Of a stretch of 64,000 nucleotides of DNA, positions 9,595 through 20,807 are shown piece after piece (within the stretch, counting starts at the first letter, position 1; every line of letters begins with the position of its first letter). The position numbers and the translations under genes were made by a program. Source of the DNA: Diploptera punctata (taxonomy: Eukaryota; Arthropoda; Insecta; Blattodea; Blaberidae); NCBI GenBank assembly GCA_030220185.1, contig JASPKZ010005709.1, positions 174,501 through 238,500 of the forward strand, written 5' to 3'. The notes below the pieces were generated by a model, which ran no database searches, was not told where the DNA came from, and worked only from the letters and a program-made list of their open reading frames with translations.

Positions 9595-10330
9595 GTATCT
9601 TACTTACTTACTTACTTACTTACTCACTGGCACTATCGAACCCGTAGGTTCATGGCCGCACGGACATAAGCTCTCCATACATCCCTATCCTGAGCTAATG
9701 CTTTCCAATCATTCCCTGTATAATCTACTTCCCTCATAGTTAATGTTGTTCTCCCACCTCATTCTTGGTCTACCAACTGGGCGTTTTCCTTCTGCCTTTC
9801 CTACAAGAAGTTTCCATGCACGTCTTTCATTCCCCATACGCGCAACATGTCCTGCCCATCGCAGTCTATGGGACTTAACTGTTCTTATTATATCTGGCTT
9901 CCTATAAAGACCATGAAGTTCATTGTTATGTAGTCTTCTCCATTCACCTGTCTGTTCATCTCTCTTTGGTCCAAAAATTTTCCTAAGAACTTTATTCTCA
10001 AATACTCGTAATCTCCTTTCCTCCCTTAAAGTAAGAGTCCATGTTTCGCACCCATATAATATAACTGGTAGAATAATAGTTTTATATATTTTCAGCTTAA
10101 TGTTTTTTGAAAGGAGTTGGGACATCAAAAGTCTCTGCAATGCATAATAGCACGCATTTCCAGAATTGAGCCTATGTTTAATTTCTTTGTGCATCTCATT
10201 CCTATTTGTGATTATTTTTCCTAGGTATTTGAATTCAGCCAATTCCTCAAAATTTCCCTCATTTGTCCTTAGCTGTCCATTTCCATTATATAATGTATTT
10301 CTACGTGTGACCATATATTTTGTTTTACTG
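9595..10330 (-). pseudogene. RTE-A 3' half with a 201-codon frame
   Basis: Minus-strand copy with a long open frame (10314-9709): EFKYLGKIITNRNEMHKEIK, KLKIYKTIILPVILYGCETW, then VLRKIFGPKRDEQTGEWRRL and the GRPRMRWENNIN block. The family end is lost by a 5-bp deletion near 9735, which shifts the last 35 residues. The tail is CTTA repeats (9598-9625), the complement of the family GTAA tail. It lies head-to-head with the plus-strand copy from 10342. Confidence 0.9.
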
Positions 10331-10341
10331 AACAGTAATTA

Positions 10342-11246
10342 GAAATAGGAATGAGATGCACAAAGAAATTATAAATAGGATCAATTCTGGAAATGCGTGC
10401 TATTGTGCATTACAGGGACTCTTGTCCTCACAACTCCTTTCAAAAAAATGTTGAACTGAAAATATATAAAACAGTTATTCTCCCGTATTAGGCCTATGTG
10501 GATGAGAAGCAGGGAAGAAGGAAGATTACGAGCATTTAAGAATAAAGTTCTTAGGAACAATTTTGGGCCAGAAAAAGATGAACTGATAGGTGAATGGAGG
10601 AAACTATATAATAGTGAGCTAAATTATATGTATAGGAAGTCAGATATAATAAGAAGAGTTAAGTCCCGTAGGCTGCGATGAGCTACATGGTCTTTATAGG
10701 AATCCAGATATAATAACAGTTAAGTCTCGTAGAACGCGATGAGTAGGACATGTGGCACAGTTGGGGAATGAAAGACATGCATCGAAGCTTATTGTAGGTA
10801 AACCAGAGGGAAAACGCCCAGTTGGTAGACCAAGGATGAGGTGGGAGAATAATATTAACTATGATTTGGGGGAAGACAATTTGATAAAGGAAACGATTGG
10901 AAAACATTAGATCATGATATGGATGTATGGGGAGCTTATGTCCGCGCGGCCATGAACCTATGGGTTCGATAGTGCCAGTGAGTTAGTTAGGCTGCGATGA
11001 GCAGGACATGTGACACGTGTGGGGGATTAAGAGGTGCATGGAAGCTTCTGGTAATAAAACCAGACGGAAAACGTCCAGTTGATAGCCCAAGAATGAAGTG
11101 GGAGAATAACATTATCCATAATTTGAGGAAAGTAGATTACACAGGGGATGATTGGAAAACATTAGCTCAGGATAGGGATGTATGGATAGCTTATGTCCAA
11201 GCGGCTATGAACCTATGGGTGCGATAGAGCAAGTGAGTGAGTTAGT
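10342..11246 (+). pseudogene. Three RTE-A 3' fragments head to tail
   Basis: Pieces 10342-10680, 10681-10984 and 10989-11246 each repeat the C-terminal region in the same direction. Both internal joints fall next to GGCTGCGATG, where one copy stops and the next resumes. The first starts at the NRNEMHKEI segment, the last reaches the family end (NLWVR) with a modified tail (GTGAGTGAGTTAGTTA). All carry stops or indels. Confidence 0.8.
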
Positions 11247-11404
11247 TAATTGTATAAGCTTGACTTAAAAGCATCAAGTGTGGAGCAACAAGTGATATCT
11301 TAAGGGAGGTAATTCCAGAAGCGAGCAGAGGCTACTGTGAAGGAAGTAGAATAAGAGGAAGTGCTATGAAGAGGAATTTGTTAGCAGATTACAAAATGAA
11401 AAAG

Positions 11405-12235
11405 TTCTATTTATAGCAGGATTTTAATATCATAATAAGTATGGAAGTTAAAGTTAATAATTTTATATTTTTAAATTCTTTTAATATTTAAATATAACTT
11501 AAATAAAGATAAAACATCTAAATAATTCATTGTTGAATAAAAATGTCTCGGTAACAATTAAAGAAATTGTAGTACATAACAGTATTTCTAAATAATGCTT
11601 TTAAGTCATTGTAAGTTATTGTTGTCAGAATTATAAAGCTTTCTGTTATAACTGTAATAAGAACACCTGCTTAACTTCATATTTTTAAATAAAAGTATAC
11701 TAAACTCTGATTGGATGTTAAAATCAATTAACTTTTTGATTTAATAAATCAAATTTAAACCTTGTATTTAATGGGCCATTAACCAATAGAATTTAAAATA
11801 TAACATCTTGTGATGTAATATTGTTCTTTAAAATTATAAAAGAATTACACTAGTCATTCTGCATACAACTTTCAACAAAGATAGAAGCAAGAAGAGTTCT
11901 CAAGATAAACTGTAATGTTTAATACAAAGAATAATTGATTCCAGAAAAGAAAATAATTTATTTTAATTGACGGTGAAGAATACCATTTAAATTTACTTAA
12001 TCTGCTGGGAACCTACAAAGTGAATAAATTTGTAATTATTTCTACAAGAATAAGTTATTAGTGATTTTTAAAGTGTTTTCCTATCCAGTGTACCAACTTC
12101 CGACCCTAAGAATAGAATCCAGCTCTACCGAAAATTAAAACCAACCTGAACTAGTAAATCTTTTTGGGACACCAATCCTTCAAAATGTTACTACAACATC
12201 GGGCATGAAGGGAGTTAGCTGCTTCAAAACATCGC
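11405..12235. repeat. AT-rich dispersed repeat, copy 1
   Basis: Non-coding AT-rich sequence repeated in the same orientation at 15310-16985. Shared landmarks in order: GTTAAAGTTAATAATTTT, AAAGAATTACACTAGTCATT, TGACGGTGAAGAATA, TCCAGTGTACCAACTTCCGA and CATCGGGCATGAAG. The second copy is longer because of two insertions. Its class is not recognised. Confidence 0.75.
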
Positions 12236-12595
12236 CACAACACGGGAAAAGAATTGCTTCTTCATATTAGAACATTACTAATTCGGCAGACGACAGTTCA
12301 CACTGCCGCATGAGGTATTCTGCAGTGTAGATATCATGCAAGACAGCTCAATTTCACTAACAGGACGGACTAGCAAATCCTGAGAAATCCATCGTGAGAC
12401 TCGAAATTGCAGCAATTAATGGAAGCTTTCATAATCCTAGCATTGTGCCGGGCCTATATAACCACCTCTTGCAGATAATATTAATAATAACACAGCTATA
12501 GCATGCCTTCAATCATAATTGCAACTAACAAATAATATTATGATATTATACAGGGTCAACTTCAGTTAATATTAACGATTATTATCTTAACTTAG

Positions 12596-12925
12596 TCCAC
12601 CGCTGTGGTCTCGGAGTAGCGTGCTGCCTTGTCACGCAGCGGGCCCGGGTTCGATTCCCGGTCTGGGCAGTTTTTCTGGGTGAGGTTTTTATCGGGGGTT
12701 TTCCTCACCTGTAAGACAAATGTCAGGAAAATTTTAAGGCCGAAACGGTCCCCGAAATCATATAGCCATCATTCTTATCATTATCATCATCATCCTTCAC
12801 CGCTGTGGAAAGCAACGGGAAGCTACCACACCTACAATTCCCTAGTAAAGCTGCAAGAATAGCATGTAAATGCTATGATTGCAGCGAAGAACCTGCCTTC
12901 GGGCAGAATTACTATGGATGGATGG
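12596..12925 (+). mobile_element. SINE-2, complete, with 12-bp TSD
   Basis: tRNA-derived SINE of 330 bp: head TCCACCGCTGTGGTCTCGGA with B box GGGTTCGATTCCC, body with GTGAGGTTTTTATCGGGGG and GAAAGCAACGGGAAGCTACC, and a (TGGA)n tail. The TSD ATCTTAACTTAG lies at 12584-12595 and 12926-12937. The frame at 12629-12862 is an artefact of the repeat. Confidence 0.93.
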
Positions 12926-13031
12926 ATCTTAACTTAGGTCATTAGCGATCCAAATCAAAGTTGGGCTAAAAAGTCCTACACATTTTTGCTCGCAGGCTTC
13001 TCTTTCAGGCCTGAGGATGCTTTTATAATTA

Positions 13032-14470
13032 ACTCTCTGGCACTATCGAATACGGAGATTCATTGCCGTGTGGGCATAAGCTCTCCATACATCCCTTATC
13101 TCAATAATGTTCTTCAATCATCACCTGTATAATTTATCTTCCTCAAATCATTGTTAATGATATTCTCTCGCCTCATTCTTGCACTACCTACTGGGCACTT
13201 TTCCTATGGTTTCCATGCCCCTCTTTCATTCGAAATTGGTGCCACATATCCTGCCGTTCGTAGTCAACGACACCTAAGTGTTTTTGTTATATCTAAAGAT
13301 CATGTAACTCAATATTTCCAAAACTTGTGCATTCACCTGTCTTTTCACCTCTCTTTGGTCCAAAAATGTTCTTACGAATTTTATTCTCAAATACCCATGA
13401 TCTTTTCTCTTCCCTTAAGGGAGGTGATGGGTGAAAAAGTGACCATTTGAAATCAAAATTGGCATTTTTTACTAAAAATAGCCTGTACTCTAATGTATAT
13501 GTTGGCAAAGTTTCAGAGGCCTGTGACGCTTCTAAGTGCTCTAAATTACGTCCGAGTTAAAAGGCTGCGCCAGTTAAATGCCACCTCCATGCAAATCTTT
13601 AAACTTGTTTTTCCACACTTTTATTTTCACTGCATTTTTGCACATTCAAAATTGAATGGAATTCAGAAATTTTGTCCTAGAAGGTTCAAAATTTTACTGC
13701 ATGTTCTAAAAAATGCATAACTAAGTAGTGCATGGGTTTCATGATTGGAGTAGTATTTTAAGAAATAAAAAATAAAATGTATGCAATTATTAATTTTTGT
13801 AATTCCACGCATGAGTACAATATTTTTTTTCTCCCTTTCCATTCATATTATAAGAATTCAAATGCATGATGTTTTTCTAAATACTTTAGGGGTCTTGTAA
13901 ACAAATCAGACATTTTACTAAAAAAATTGTAGAACCCATTTAATTATAATATATGCATTTAAAAAAAATAATATTTAATAACTCGTAAAATAACTGGCTC
14001 ATAAGAATGAAACTTAGACACATCATTATGTATCATGCAGTGAATGTTTGTACAAAACATCAAGTTTCTAGCTCATAAAATGTAGAAAATAGAAATTTCA
14101 CCCATCACCCCCCCCTTAAAAGTAAGAGTCCATGTTTCCCATCCATATAACTAGAATAATATACTTTTCTTTAATTCGGATGACAAGAGTACCAGTAATT
14201 CGTAATTTCAGTATTTATCTTATGTTTAATTTCTGTGTGCAATTATTGTTCCTGGGTATTCCAATTCAGCCACTTATTCAAAATTCCCTCATTTGTCATT
14301 AAAAGTCCATTTTCATTATATAATGTATTTCTACGTGTGACTATATATTCCTTAGTGTTACTCAATAGATTGTTCGTGTTGGCCCTTAGTATTCTCCTCG
14401 CTACAACCTAATAATCAGAGAGCGGAATCTTGTCCCATTCCACAATGTCAAACGCTTATTTGTACTATTA
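13032..14470 (-). pseudogene. RTE-A copy interrupted by a TTAA transposon
   Basis: Minus-strand, decayed copy from the family end (13032) to the 3' part of the RT region; the flanking pieces 13032-13418 and 14116-14470 are contiguous in other copies (compare 10000-10040). Many indels. Confidence 0.85.
13419..14115. mobile_element. 697-bp TTAA-flanked DNA transposon
   Basis: Flanked by TTAA at 13415-13418 and 14116-14119. The terminal inverted repeat is GGTGATGGGTGAAA, set a few bases in from each end behind a G-rich (left) or C-rich (right) stretch. AT-rich interior, no transposase. Excision in silico restores a normal RTE-A sequence. The left end recurs at 698-830. Confidence 0.85.
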
Positions 14471-15050
14471 AAGACTACACCCCATACAAAGTAAAATCTG
14501 TCTCCAGAATAAAATTTTAGAGAGATCTAATCAACTGAAATATCTTGGATATTATCTCTCTATCTGGGATGAAAAGGATATCCCTGAAAAAAATTACTAG
14601 TTTGCGAATTATTAATCAAGTTATGAAACCATCTCTTGTACAAAAAAAAAACACCAGATTACGTTTATATAACACTTTGGCTAGACCAGTGTTGACCTAT
14701 GGTAGTGAAGCATGGACACTGAAAAGACAACATGAAAACAGAGTAACGGCTTGTGAAATGAGATTCATGCGCAGAACAGCGGGTTACACCAGATGGGATC
14801 GGAAAAGGAACACCGATATCTTAAAAGAATTGAAGACTATGCCAATTTTGGAATATATTAAACATTACCAACTAAATTGGAAACATCATCTTGAAAGAAT
14901 GAGTTCAAATCGGATCCCCAAAGCTGTTTATAATTATGTACCAAGAGGACGAAGATCACTGGGCCGTCCTCATGAAACGCTGGAGGGAAAATTTTCTATA
15001 GGATCATAACAGGTCTTGGCCTAATACTTGGAAGGAAGAAGAAGAAGAAA
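14470..15050 (+). pseudogene. LINE-B1, 5'-truncated copy with C-terminal frame
   Basis: The frame at 14545-15009 reads MKPSLVQKKNTRLRLYNTLA, VLTYGSEAWTLKRQ, MRFMRRTAGYTRWDRKRNTD, LERMSSNRIPKAV and RGRRSLGRP. It stays in frame through a nine-A run at 14642-14650, where two other copies have eight and shift. A frameshift after LGRP changes the ending. The tail is (GAA)n. Confidence 0.88.
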
Positions 15051-15670
15051 GACTACATGAGAAGAAGGCGTGGGGTGGAGTGTATCACACAGCTTAATAC
15101 CTACCGGGGTTATGTAGAAAGACTGACGAGGTAAACAACGTTTCATTTAGTTAAGAAGTGGATTTATTGTAGAGTACATCGCTAGTTGATATTGCTCGTA
15201 TCTGATCTTATGTGTAGTAAAATGCCATCCATAACGAAAACAAATGTCTTTTTTATATCTTTATCGTTTACGCTGTTGTGCCTTTTTGTTAACTTTATTT
15301 TATTCTCACACTAAAGCAGAATTTTAATATTATAATGAATATAAAAGTTAAAGTTAATAATTTTGTATTTTAAAATTCTTTTAATATTTAAATATAACTT
15401 AAATAAATAAAAACATCTAAATAATTCATTGCTGGTTATTGTTGAATAAAAATGTTTCAATAGCAATTAAAGAAATAGCACTACATAACAGTTTTCGTAA
15501 TACTATGCTTTTAAAAAATTGTTTTAAGACATTGTTGTCAAAATGGTAAAGCCTTCTATTATAACTGTAATAAGAACACCTGCCTAACTTCATATTCTTA
15601 AATGAAAGTAAACTAAACTCTGATTGGATGTTAAAACAATTAAATTTCTTATTTAACAAATCAATTTAAA

Positions 15671-15674
<4 letters not shown>

Positions 15675-15724
<50 letters not shown>
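15675..15724. repeat. (AT)n microsatellite
   Basis: About 25 AT units at the 5' edge of the LINE-L fragment. Confidence 0.97.
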
Positions 15725-15726
<2 letters not shown>

Positions 15727-15729
15727 CGT

Positions 15730-16143
15730 AGATTAATTCATTGTAGTGTTTTTTTTTTCTCTTCTTTTTATGCATAGTAGATTCGAGCTGTTATTCCTTT
15801 TTTATTCATTGTTTCATTAATTTAATTTTAATTGTATTTAGTTTCATTCTATTATTAGACATTAATTTCATTATTATTCAATATGACAGATAATGAATTG
15901 TTCAATAACTATTATTGTAACTTTTTTCTGTATTCATATGTAACAGGTTTGTCCTGTCTAATATGACTACTATTGTAATTTTTTTGTATTCATGTGTAAC
16001 ATATGTTTGTCCTGTTTTATATGACTATTATTGTATTTTTTTGTATTCATATGTAACATATGCTTGTTCTGGTGAGTGGAAGAGAAGGCCACATGGCCTT
16101 AACTCCACCAGGCTAAATAAATAAATAAAAAAAAATATATATA
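15730..16143 (+). mobile_element. LINE-L 3' UTR fragment with hairpin and poly(A) signal
   Basis: AT-rich 3' UTR containing three tandem ~57-bp units, each with GTATTCAT(A/G)TGTAACA and TTGTCCTG-type endings (about 15930-16075), followed by the conserved hairpin at 16070-16116 (outer CTGGTGAG...CACCAGG, inner AAGGCC/GGCCTT) and AATAAATAAATA. No coding part. Confidence 0.7.
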
Positions 16144-16415
16144 TAGAACTATTAACCAATAGAATTTAAATATAACATCATGTGATGTAATAATGTTCTT
16201 TAAAATTATAAAAGAATTACACTAGTCATTCTGCATACAACTTTCAACAAAGATTGAAGTAAGAAGAGATCTCCTGATAAAATGTAATATTTTAATACAA
16301 GAAGAATAATTGATACAAGATAAGAAAAGAATTTAATTTTTATTGACGGTGAAGAATAATACCACCTACATTTACTTGATCTGCTGGGAAATTGAGAAGT
16401 GAATAAATGTGAAAT

Positions 16416-16760
16416 AGTCCCGCGCCGTAGCCGAGCGGTTAAGGTAGGAAGCCTTGGCGCAGAGCTACGGGACTTGCGCTGGTTCGAGTCTCCATGGGAG
16501 AAGAAATTTTCTCATGGTATTTCGGCCAGTATGAGACCGGTGTCCACCCAGCATCGTGAGGCAATTGGGTAGCTACAATAAGTAGCGGCTCCAGGTTGAG
16601 GAACCAGCTATAACGGCTGGGGGACTCGACATGCTAACCACATGTCACCCCTACACTGGCTGTTGATCATCTACCTCTGTGATTGACACGTGTGGATGTG
16701 AAGGGCCAGCAGCCGGCTGGTAAAAGGGCAACCGCTGAAAAGTGGAAACACCCTCAATCG
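16416..16760 (+). mobile_element. SINE-Leu, complete, with 15-bp TSD
   Basis: 345 bp with head GCCGTAGCCGAGCGGTTAAG and B box GGTTCGAGTCTCC. The TSD GAATAAATGTGAAAT lies at 16401-16415 and 16761-16775. Full body, nearly unmutated boxes. Confidence 0.93.
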
Positions 16761-17008
16761 GAATAAATGTGAAATTATTTCTACAAGAAGCATTTTTTAG
16801 TAATTTTGAAGTGTTTTCCTATCCAGTGTACCAACTTCCGACCCTAAGAAGAGAACCCGGCTCTACCGAAAATTAAACCCAATCTGAACCAGTAATTATT
16901 TTTTGGGACATAAATCCTTCTTTAACATGTTACAACATCGGGCATGAAGAGAATTACTTCTTGAAAATGTCACCACAACGTGGGACCTACTTCTTCAACA
17001 TATAGACA

Positions 17009-17125
17009 CAGGACAGGACACATACCCAGACCCAAGGGGGAGATTTAAAATCCCCTATCCGCCGGGAATCGAATCCGGGTCGCCAGAGTGGAACGTAGGG
17101 ACTCTACCGACTACGCCACGGCGAC
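17009..17125 (-). mobile_element. SINE-4, tRNA-derived fragment
   Basis: The minus strand starts GTCGCCGTGGCGTAGTCGGT (A box) and carries B box GGATTCGATTCCC, then GGATAGGGGATTTTAAATC. Only this copy is seen, and only its 5' part. Confidence 0.7.
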
Positions 17126-17389
17126 GGACGAATGTCTTAAAACGTTTCATTACCTTGTAAGAAATGTACAGTTTGTTGCATCCTAACGTCTATACTAAAG
17201 AAGAATCGCCCGATAGCTATGCAGACACGTGATACACCCCCTCCCGATCACTCTAGTAGCCTACAGTCAATACAAGTACAAGTAAATAATCGCTATTGTG
17301 GAACAAATTCCGCTCTCTACTAATAATGCACCATCAGCATATGCCAACGCTTACTAATAGGGTTGAGTTGTACGCTTTCTTTAGCCTCT
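17126..17389. other. No recognisable feature
   Basis: No frame or repeat recognised. Confidence 0.35.
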
Positions 17390-17838
17390 AAATATTAATA
17401 GTGGAGAATTATTTAATAACAAAATACACCTCACTGATAGTATTCTTTTAACAATCAACAAATTAAATTATTTATGAAAATAATATTACGAATAACAAAT
17501 ATTTTAATTTGTTTTGTTTTAAATATTGCATAATCGTAAAATTAGTTTTCTATATCTCGTTATTTTTCTTTGTTTTTTATATACATTAGACAGGGACAAT
17601 TTAATATGTCTTGCTTGCATACATTTATTATTAGTTGTAGTCTTAATTTTAACTAACATTAACTGGTTGTATTATATATCGAAATATAATAGATATTATA
17701 TTTTTGATGAAATTTTTATTTAGTATTTAATATTAGAGTGAATGTGAGATTGTTATATTCTGATGTAATATATGTTTGTCCTGGTGAGTGGAAGAGAAGG
17801 CCACATGGCCTTAACTCCACCAGGCTAAATAAATCTAA
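17390..17838 (+). mobile_element. LINE-L 3' end with conserved hairpin
   Basis: Matches, in plus orientation, the 3' UTR of the minus-strand LINE-L at 60725-62745 (shared CACCTCACTGATAGTATT and ATATCTCGTTATTTTTCTTT). The hairpin at 17778-17824 has outer arms CCTGGTG/CACCAGG and inner stem AAGGCC/GGCCTT, then CTAAATAAATC. The frame 17526-17723 is UTR noise. Confidence 0.75.
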
Positions 17839-18345
17839 TCGAATCTATGTTAAAGATGGCTTTACGTGACACCCCTGAAAGAACGTGGTTTGAGACAATA
17901 GAGCATTTGTATCAATATTGAGACATTCTACGTTCCAGCGTTTATAATGTAGTACACAGCAGAAAAGAGATGTTTAAATCCGTTTGCAGTACACTATTGA
18001 GATGTCAACACTGCATTATTGATAAAAAATGACATTCTCGGAGATTCTATGCCACATATTAATTACATAAATTCAAATATAAAGGTAAACAATCAAAAGA
18101 GAGAGAAAATATCGTATCAGCATATGAATACTGTAATTACCTCAGCATTGTTTATGTTTTTTAATCCAGAATATACTTAAAAACTGAAAGAGAAGTTGAC
18201 ATAAAAATAATATAAAATATAACACATTATCGTTCGGATAATAGAAGGGATTAGGGGAATAACGTGGTAAGTCACGTGTTCTTTCTGAAATATAGGGATT
18301 TTTAAGTTTTAAAAAATTATAAATACTAATTGGGCAGTATTGTTG
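17839..18345. other. No recognisable feature
   Basis: AT-rich; no coding frame or repeat recognised. Confidence 0.35.
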
Positions 18346-18349
18346 GGAA

Positions 18350-18893
18350 AAACTGCACTTAAACTTGGGTGAAATAATTTCGAAGTCCTATAGAACATCA
18401 GTGCGCATGCGCCAGAGTTTATAGAGCCAGCGATAACCCACAATCGAACCACATATCGATTATCATTCTCGATTAATATCCGTCATTGTGAAATTTAAAT
18501 GATTAATCTTTGCAATAAATCCCCAAATCTATGTTAAAAAATATATTAATAATATTAAAATTACCAAACGTTTATTAAAAATGGGTGTACACTTACTTAT
18601 CACTCCCTAACGCCGATTCAACCAGCGGTAACCCAAAACAGCGATAGAAAAATCATAGACTAAGTAATATACTCTGTGGAGAGAATAGCAGTTAGCATCA
18701 CAATATTGTCTAACAGTGTCATAATATTGTGATTTGCATATTTAAATAAATACTTCAAAATTGTCTAATAATGTAATAAAAATAGTTTGAAAAAGTTTAA
18801 AATATTAGATAATGTTGGTAAATACAGAAGAAGAGCTATAACAATATAACTGAAAAATCAAACGTAAGTAGAAGTGCAGCTGAACCGTATTGT
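18350..18893. repeat. 545-bp dispersed repeat, copy 1
   Basis: Repeated in direct orientation at 25987-26536 with only scattered differences. Landmarks: CAGTGCGCATGCGCCAGAGT, AACCACATATCGATTATCAT, ACTCCCTAACGCCGAT and ATACAGAAGAAGAGCTATA. It has no terminal inverted repeats, no tRNA boxes and no coding frame. Confidence 0.8.
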
Positions 18894-19287
18894 TGTTAAT
18901 ACATTGTGTGTCTATTTGTTTTAACTCATCACTGACGCACTTACAAATTATTTTATGGACACTTCAATATATTTATTTGCTATCATTGTAATAAATGACA
19001 TTTCTTAACATAATGTGGCTTATCATGTTACTGCCCAAAAGCCCTTCAATTATATTACTATTGCTACATCAGAAGGGTCAACTAATAAAAACACGCTAAC
19101 AAAAAAAAAAAAAAGAAAATTCCCGAGTACATAAACTAAGCTAACCTAGGCTAGAATACCTAATACAACTTACCTAACCTTCCAGATTAAACTACTTGGC
19201 ATTTGGCTATAGCAGAAATGTGAATGACCCTGTTGGCAACAATGTTCCTTGCACTAATGTATTCCATAACCATCTATATAGTTTTAT
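18894..19287. other. No recognisable feature
   Basis: AT-rich, with an A14 run near 19100. Nothing is assigned. Confidence 0.35.
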
Positions 19288-19529
19288 ATATAGGACATGT
19301 AGGAGAATAGGGAATGTAAGAGAGGCAAGGGAACTCCTTGTAGGAAATCCAGAGGGGAAAAACGCCCAGTACGTAGACCAAGAATGAGGTGGGAGAATAA
19401 CATCAACCACAATTTGAGGGAAGTAAATCATACAGGAGATAATTGGAAAGTATAAGCTCAGAATAAGAATGTATGGAGAGCTTATGTCCGCACGACCAAG
19501 AACCTACGGGTTCGATAATTCCAATTAGT
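19288..19529 (+). pseudogene. RTE-A 3' fragment
   Basis: Decayed C-terminal piece; GNVREARELLVGNPEG is legible, then broken frames to 'ACCTACGGGTTCGATAATT'. Confidence 0.8.
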
Positions 19530-19541
19530 TATAGGCCTAAT

Positions 19542-19820
19542 GGGGGCACGCCGTAGTCTAGTGATTAAGGCACTGCACTACAAGCCGGAAGGTCGAGGGT
19601 TCAAGTCCCGGTGGGGTCAGGATTTTTAAATTGACCCAATCCCTCTAGCGGTACCATGGCCTGAGGTCGACTCAGCCTCTAACGGAAATGAGTACCAGAC
19701 GCTTGATCTGGCCGTCACGCAGGGCTGACGTCCCAGCACCTGATGTCCAGAAAAGTAGGGGCCTTAACCTCCCAGTACCCCAAACGCCTCCTGAGGTCTT
19801 TAGTGAGATACCTTTACTTT
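19542..19820 (+). mobile_element. SINE-1, near complete
   Basis: A box GCCGTAGTCTAGTGATTAAG, B box GAGGGTTCAAGTCCC, body to 'GAGATACCTTTACTT'. Imperfect 12-bp TSD TATAGGCCTAAT / TATAGACCTAAT at 19530-19541 and 19821-19832. Confidence 0.9.
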
Positions 19821-19857
19821 TATAGACCTAATAAATAACTCTATTTACAAAAAACAC

Positions 19858-20005
19858 CTAGGACGGCTAAGATACCCGACATTCTGAGCACGTCACCTCT
19901 ATACTGGCTGCATGATCGTATATCTCTGTGATTAATACCTGTGGATGTGAGGCCAGCATCCGAAAGGTAGACAAAGGCCCTTCTAGACCTAGTCCTTGGA
20001 GCCTA
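19858..20005 (+). mobile_element. SINE-Leu 3' half
   Basis: Body sequence only (GGCTAAGATACCCGACAT, GTGATTAATACCTGTGGATG, GGCCCTTCTAGACC); tRNA head missing. Confidence 0.7.
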
Positions 20006-20106
20006 ATTATACACGGTGAATATAGGCTAAACTAGAGAAATTTGGAGATTGTAATATGTGAAATTGTACAGTAAAAAGTCCTACATCCATGTAAATGTGC
20101 CAGATT

Positions 20107-20720
20107 TGTCCCGCGTCGTTGCCAAGTTTTATAAGGCATCATTCTTTGGTGCAGAGCTACGGGACTTGCGCTATTTCGAGTCACCAAGGGAGAAGAAATG
20201 TTCTGATTGAATTTCGGCCAGTATAGGACTAGTGTCTACCCAGCATCGTACACAATTTAGCTAACTACAATAACTAATGGGGGAATGACGTGGCGTACTG
20301 CTTAAGGCACTGCGCTACAAGCCGGAAGGTCGAGGGTTCGAGTCCCGGTGGGTCATTTTTTTAAACTGACCCAAACCTTCTGGCACTATGGCCCTGGGGC
20401 TGACTCAACCTCTAACGGAAATGAGTACCAGACGGTTGTTCTGGGGTAAAGGCGGCCGTGACGACGTCAGGTGCCGATTGTCCAGAAAAAGTGGGAGCCT
20501 TAACCTTCTGCTACCCCACGGTCCTCCTGAGGTCTGTGGTGGGACCATTTTCAATTTACAATAACTAATGGTTACTGTTAGGAAAACAACTATAACGGCT
20601 GAGGTACCCGAAATATTGACCAGTTGTCACCCCTATACTGGCTGATGATCGTCCACCCCTATTATTAATACATGTGAATGTGGGTCAACCAGCCTGCTAG
20701 TAGGGCAAGAGACTTCAATA
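20107..20720 (+). mobile_element. SINE-Leu interrupted by SINE-1
   Basis: A diverged copy, head degraded (GCGTCGTTGCCAAGTTTTAT), split into 20107-20280 and 20557-20720 by a SINE-1. This is the reverse nesting order to that at 3.7 kb, so both families were active over overlapping periods. Confidence 0.8.
20281..20556 (+). mobile_element. SINE-1 inside SINE-Leu, 15-bp TSD
   Basis: A-box region GCGTACTGCTTAAGGCACTG and B box GAGGGTTCGAGTCCC. The TSD TACAATAACTAATGG lies at 20266-20280 and 20557-20571. Confidence 0.92.
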
Positions 20721-20807
20721 TCTGTCGCGCCATGGGGTAACTGCAAGCGATGCAAATAAGCTAGGGGATTCTATGTCAGCAGTGTAGTACCTTCACAATC
20801 TATATAT

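Larger units (their letters stand above)
15310..16985. repeat. AT-rich dispersed repeat, copy 2, with two insertions
   Basis: Direct repeat of 11405-12235. Inserted within it are an (AT)n plus LINE-L 3' end (about 15675-16143) and a complete SINE-Leu (16416-16760). Both are absent from copy 1, so they came after duplication or dispersal. Confidence 0.75.

Noticed and set aside
12629..12862. Short protein genes over SINE-2 copies (also 20846-21226, 35009-35272)
   Set aside because: The same peptide arises wherever SINE-2 lies and follows its orientation; it is an artefact of the repeat.
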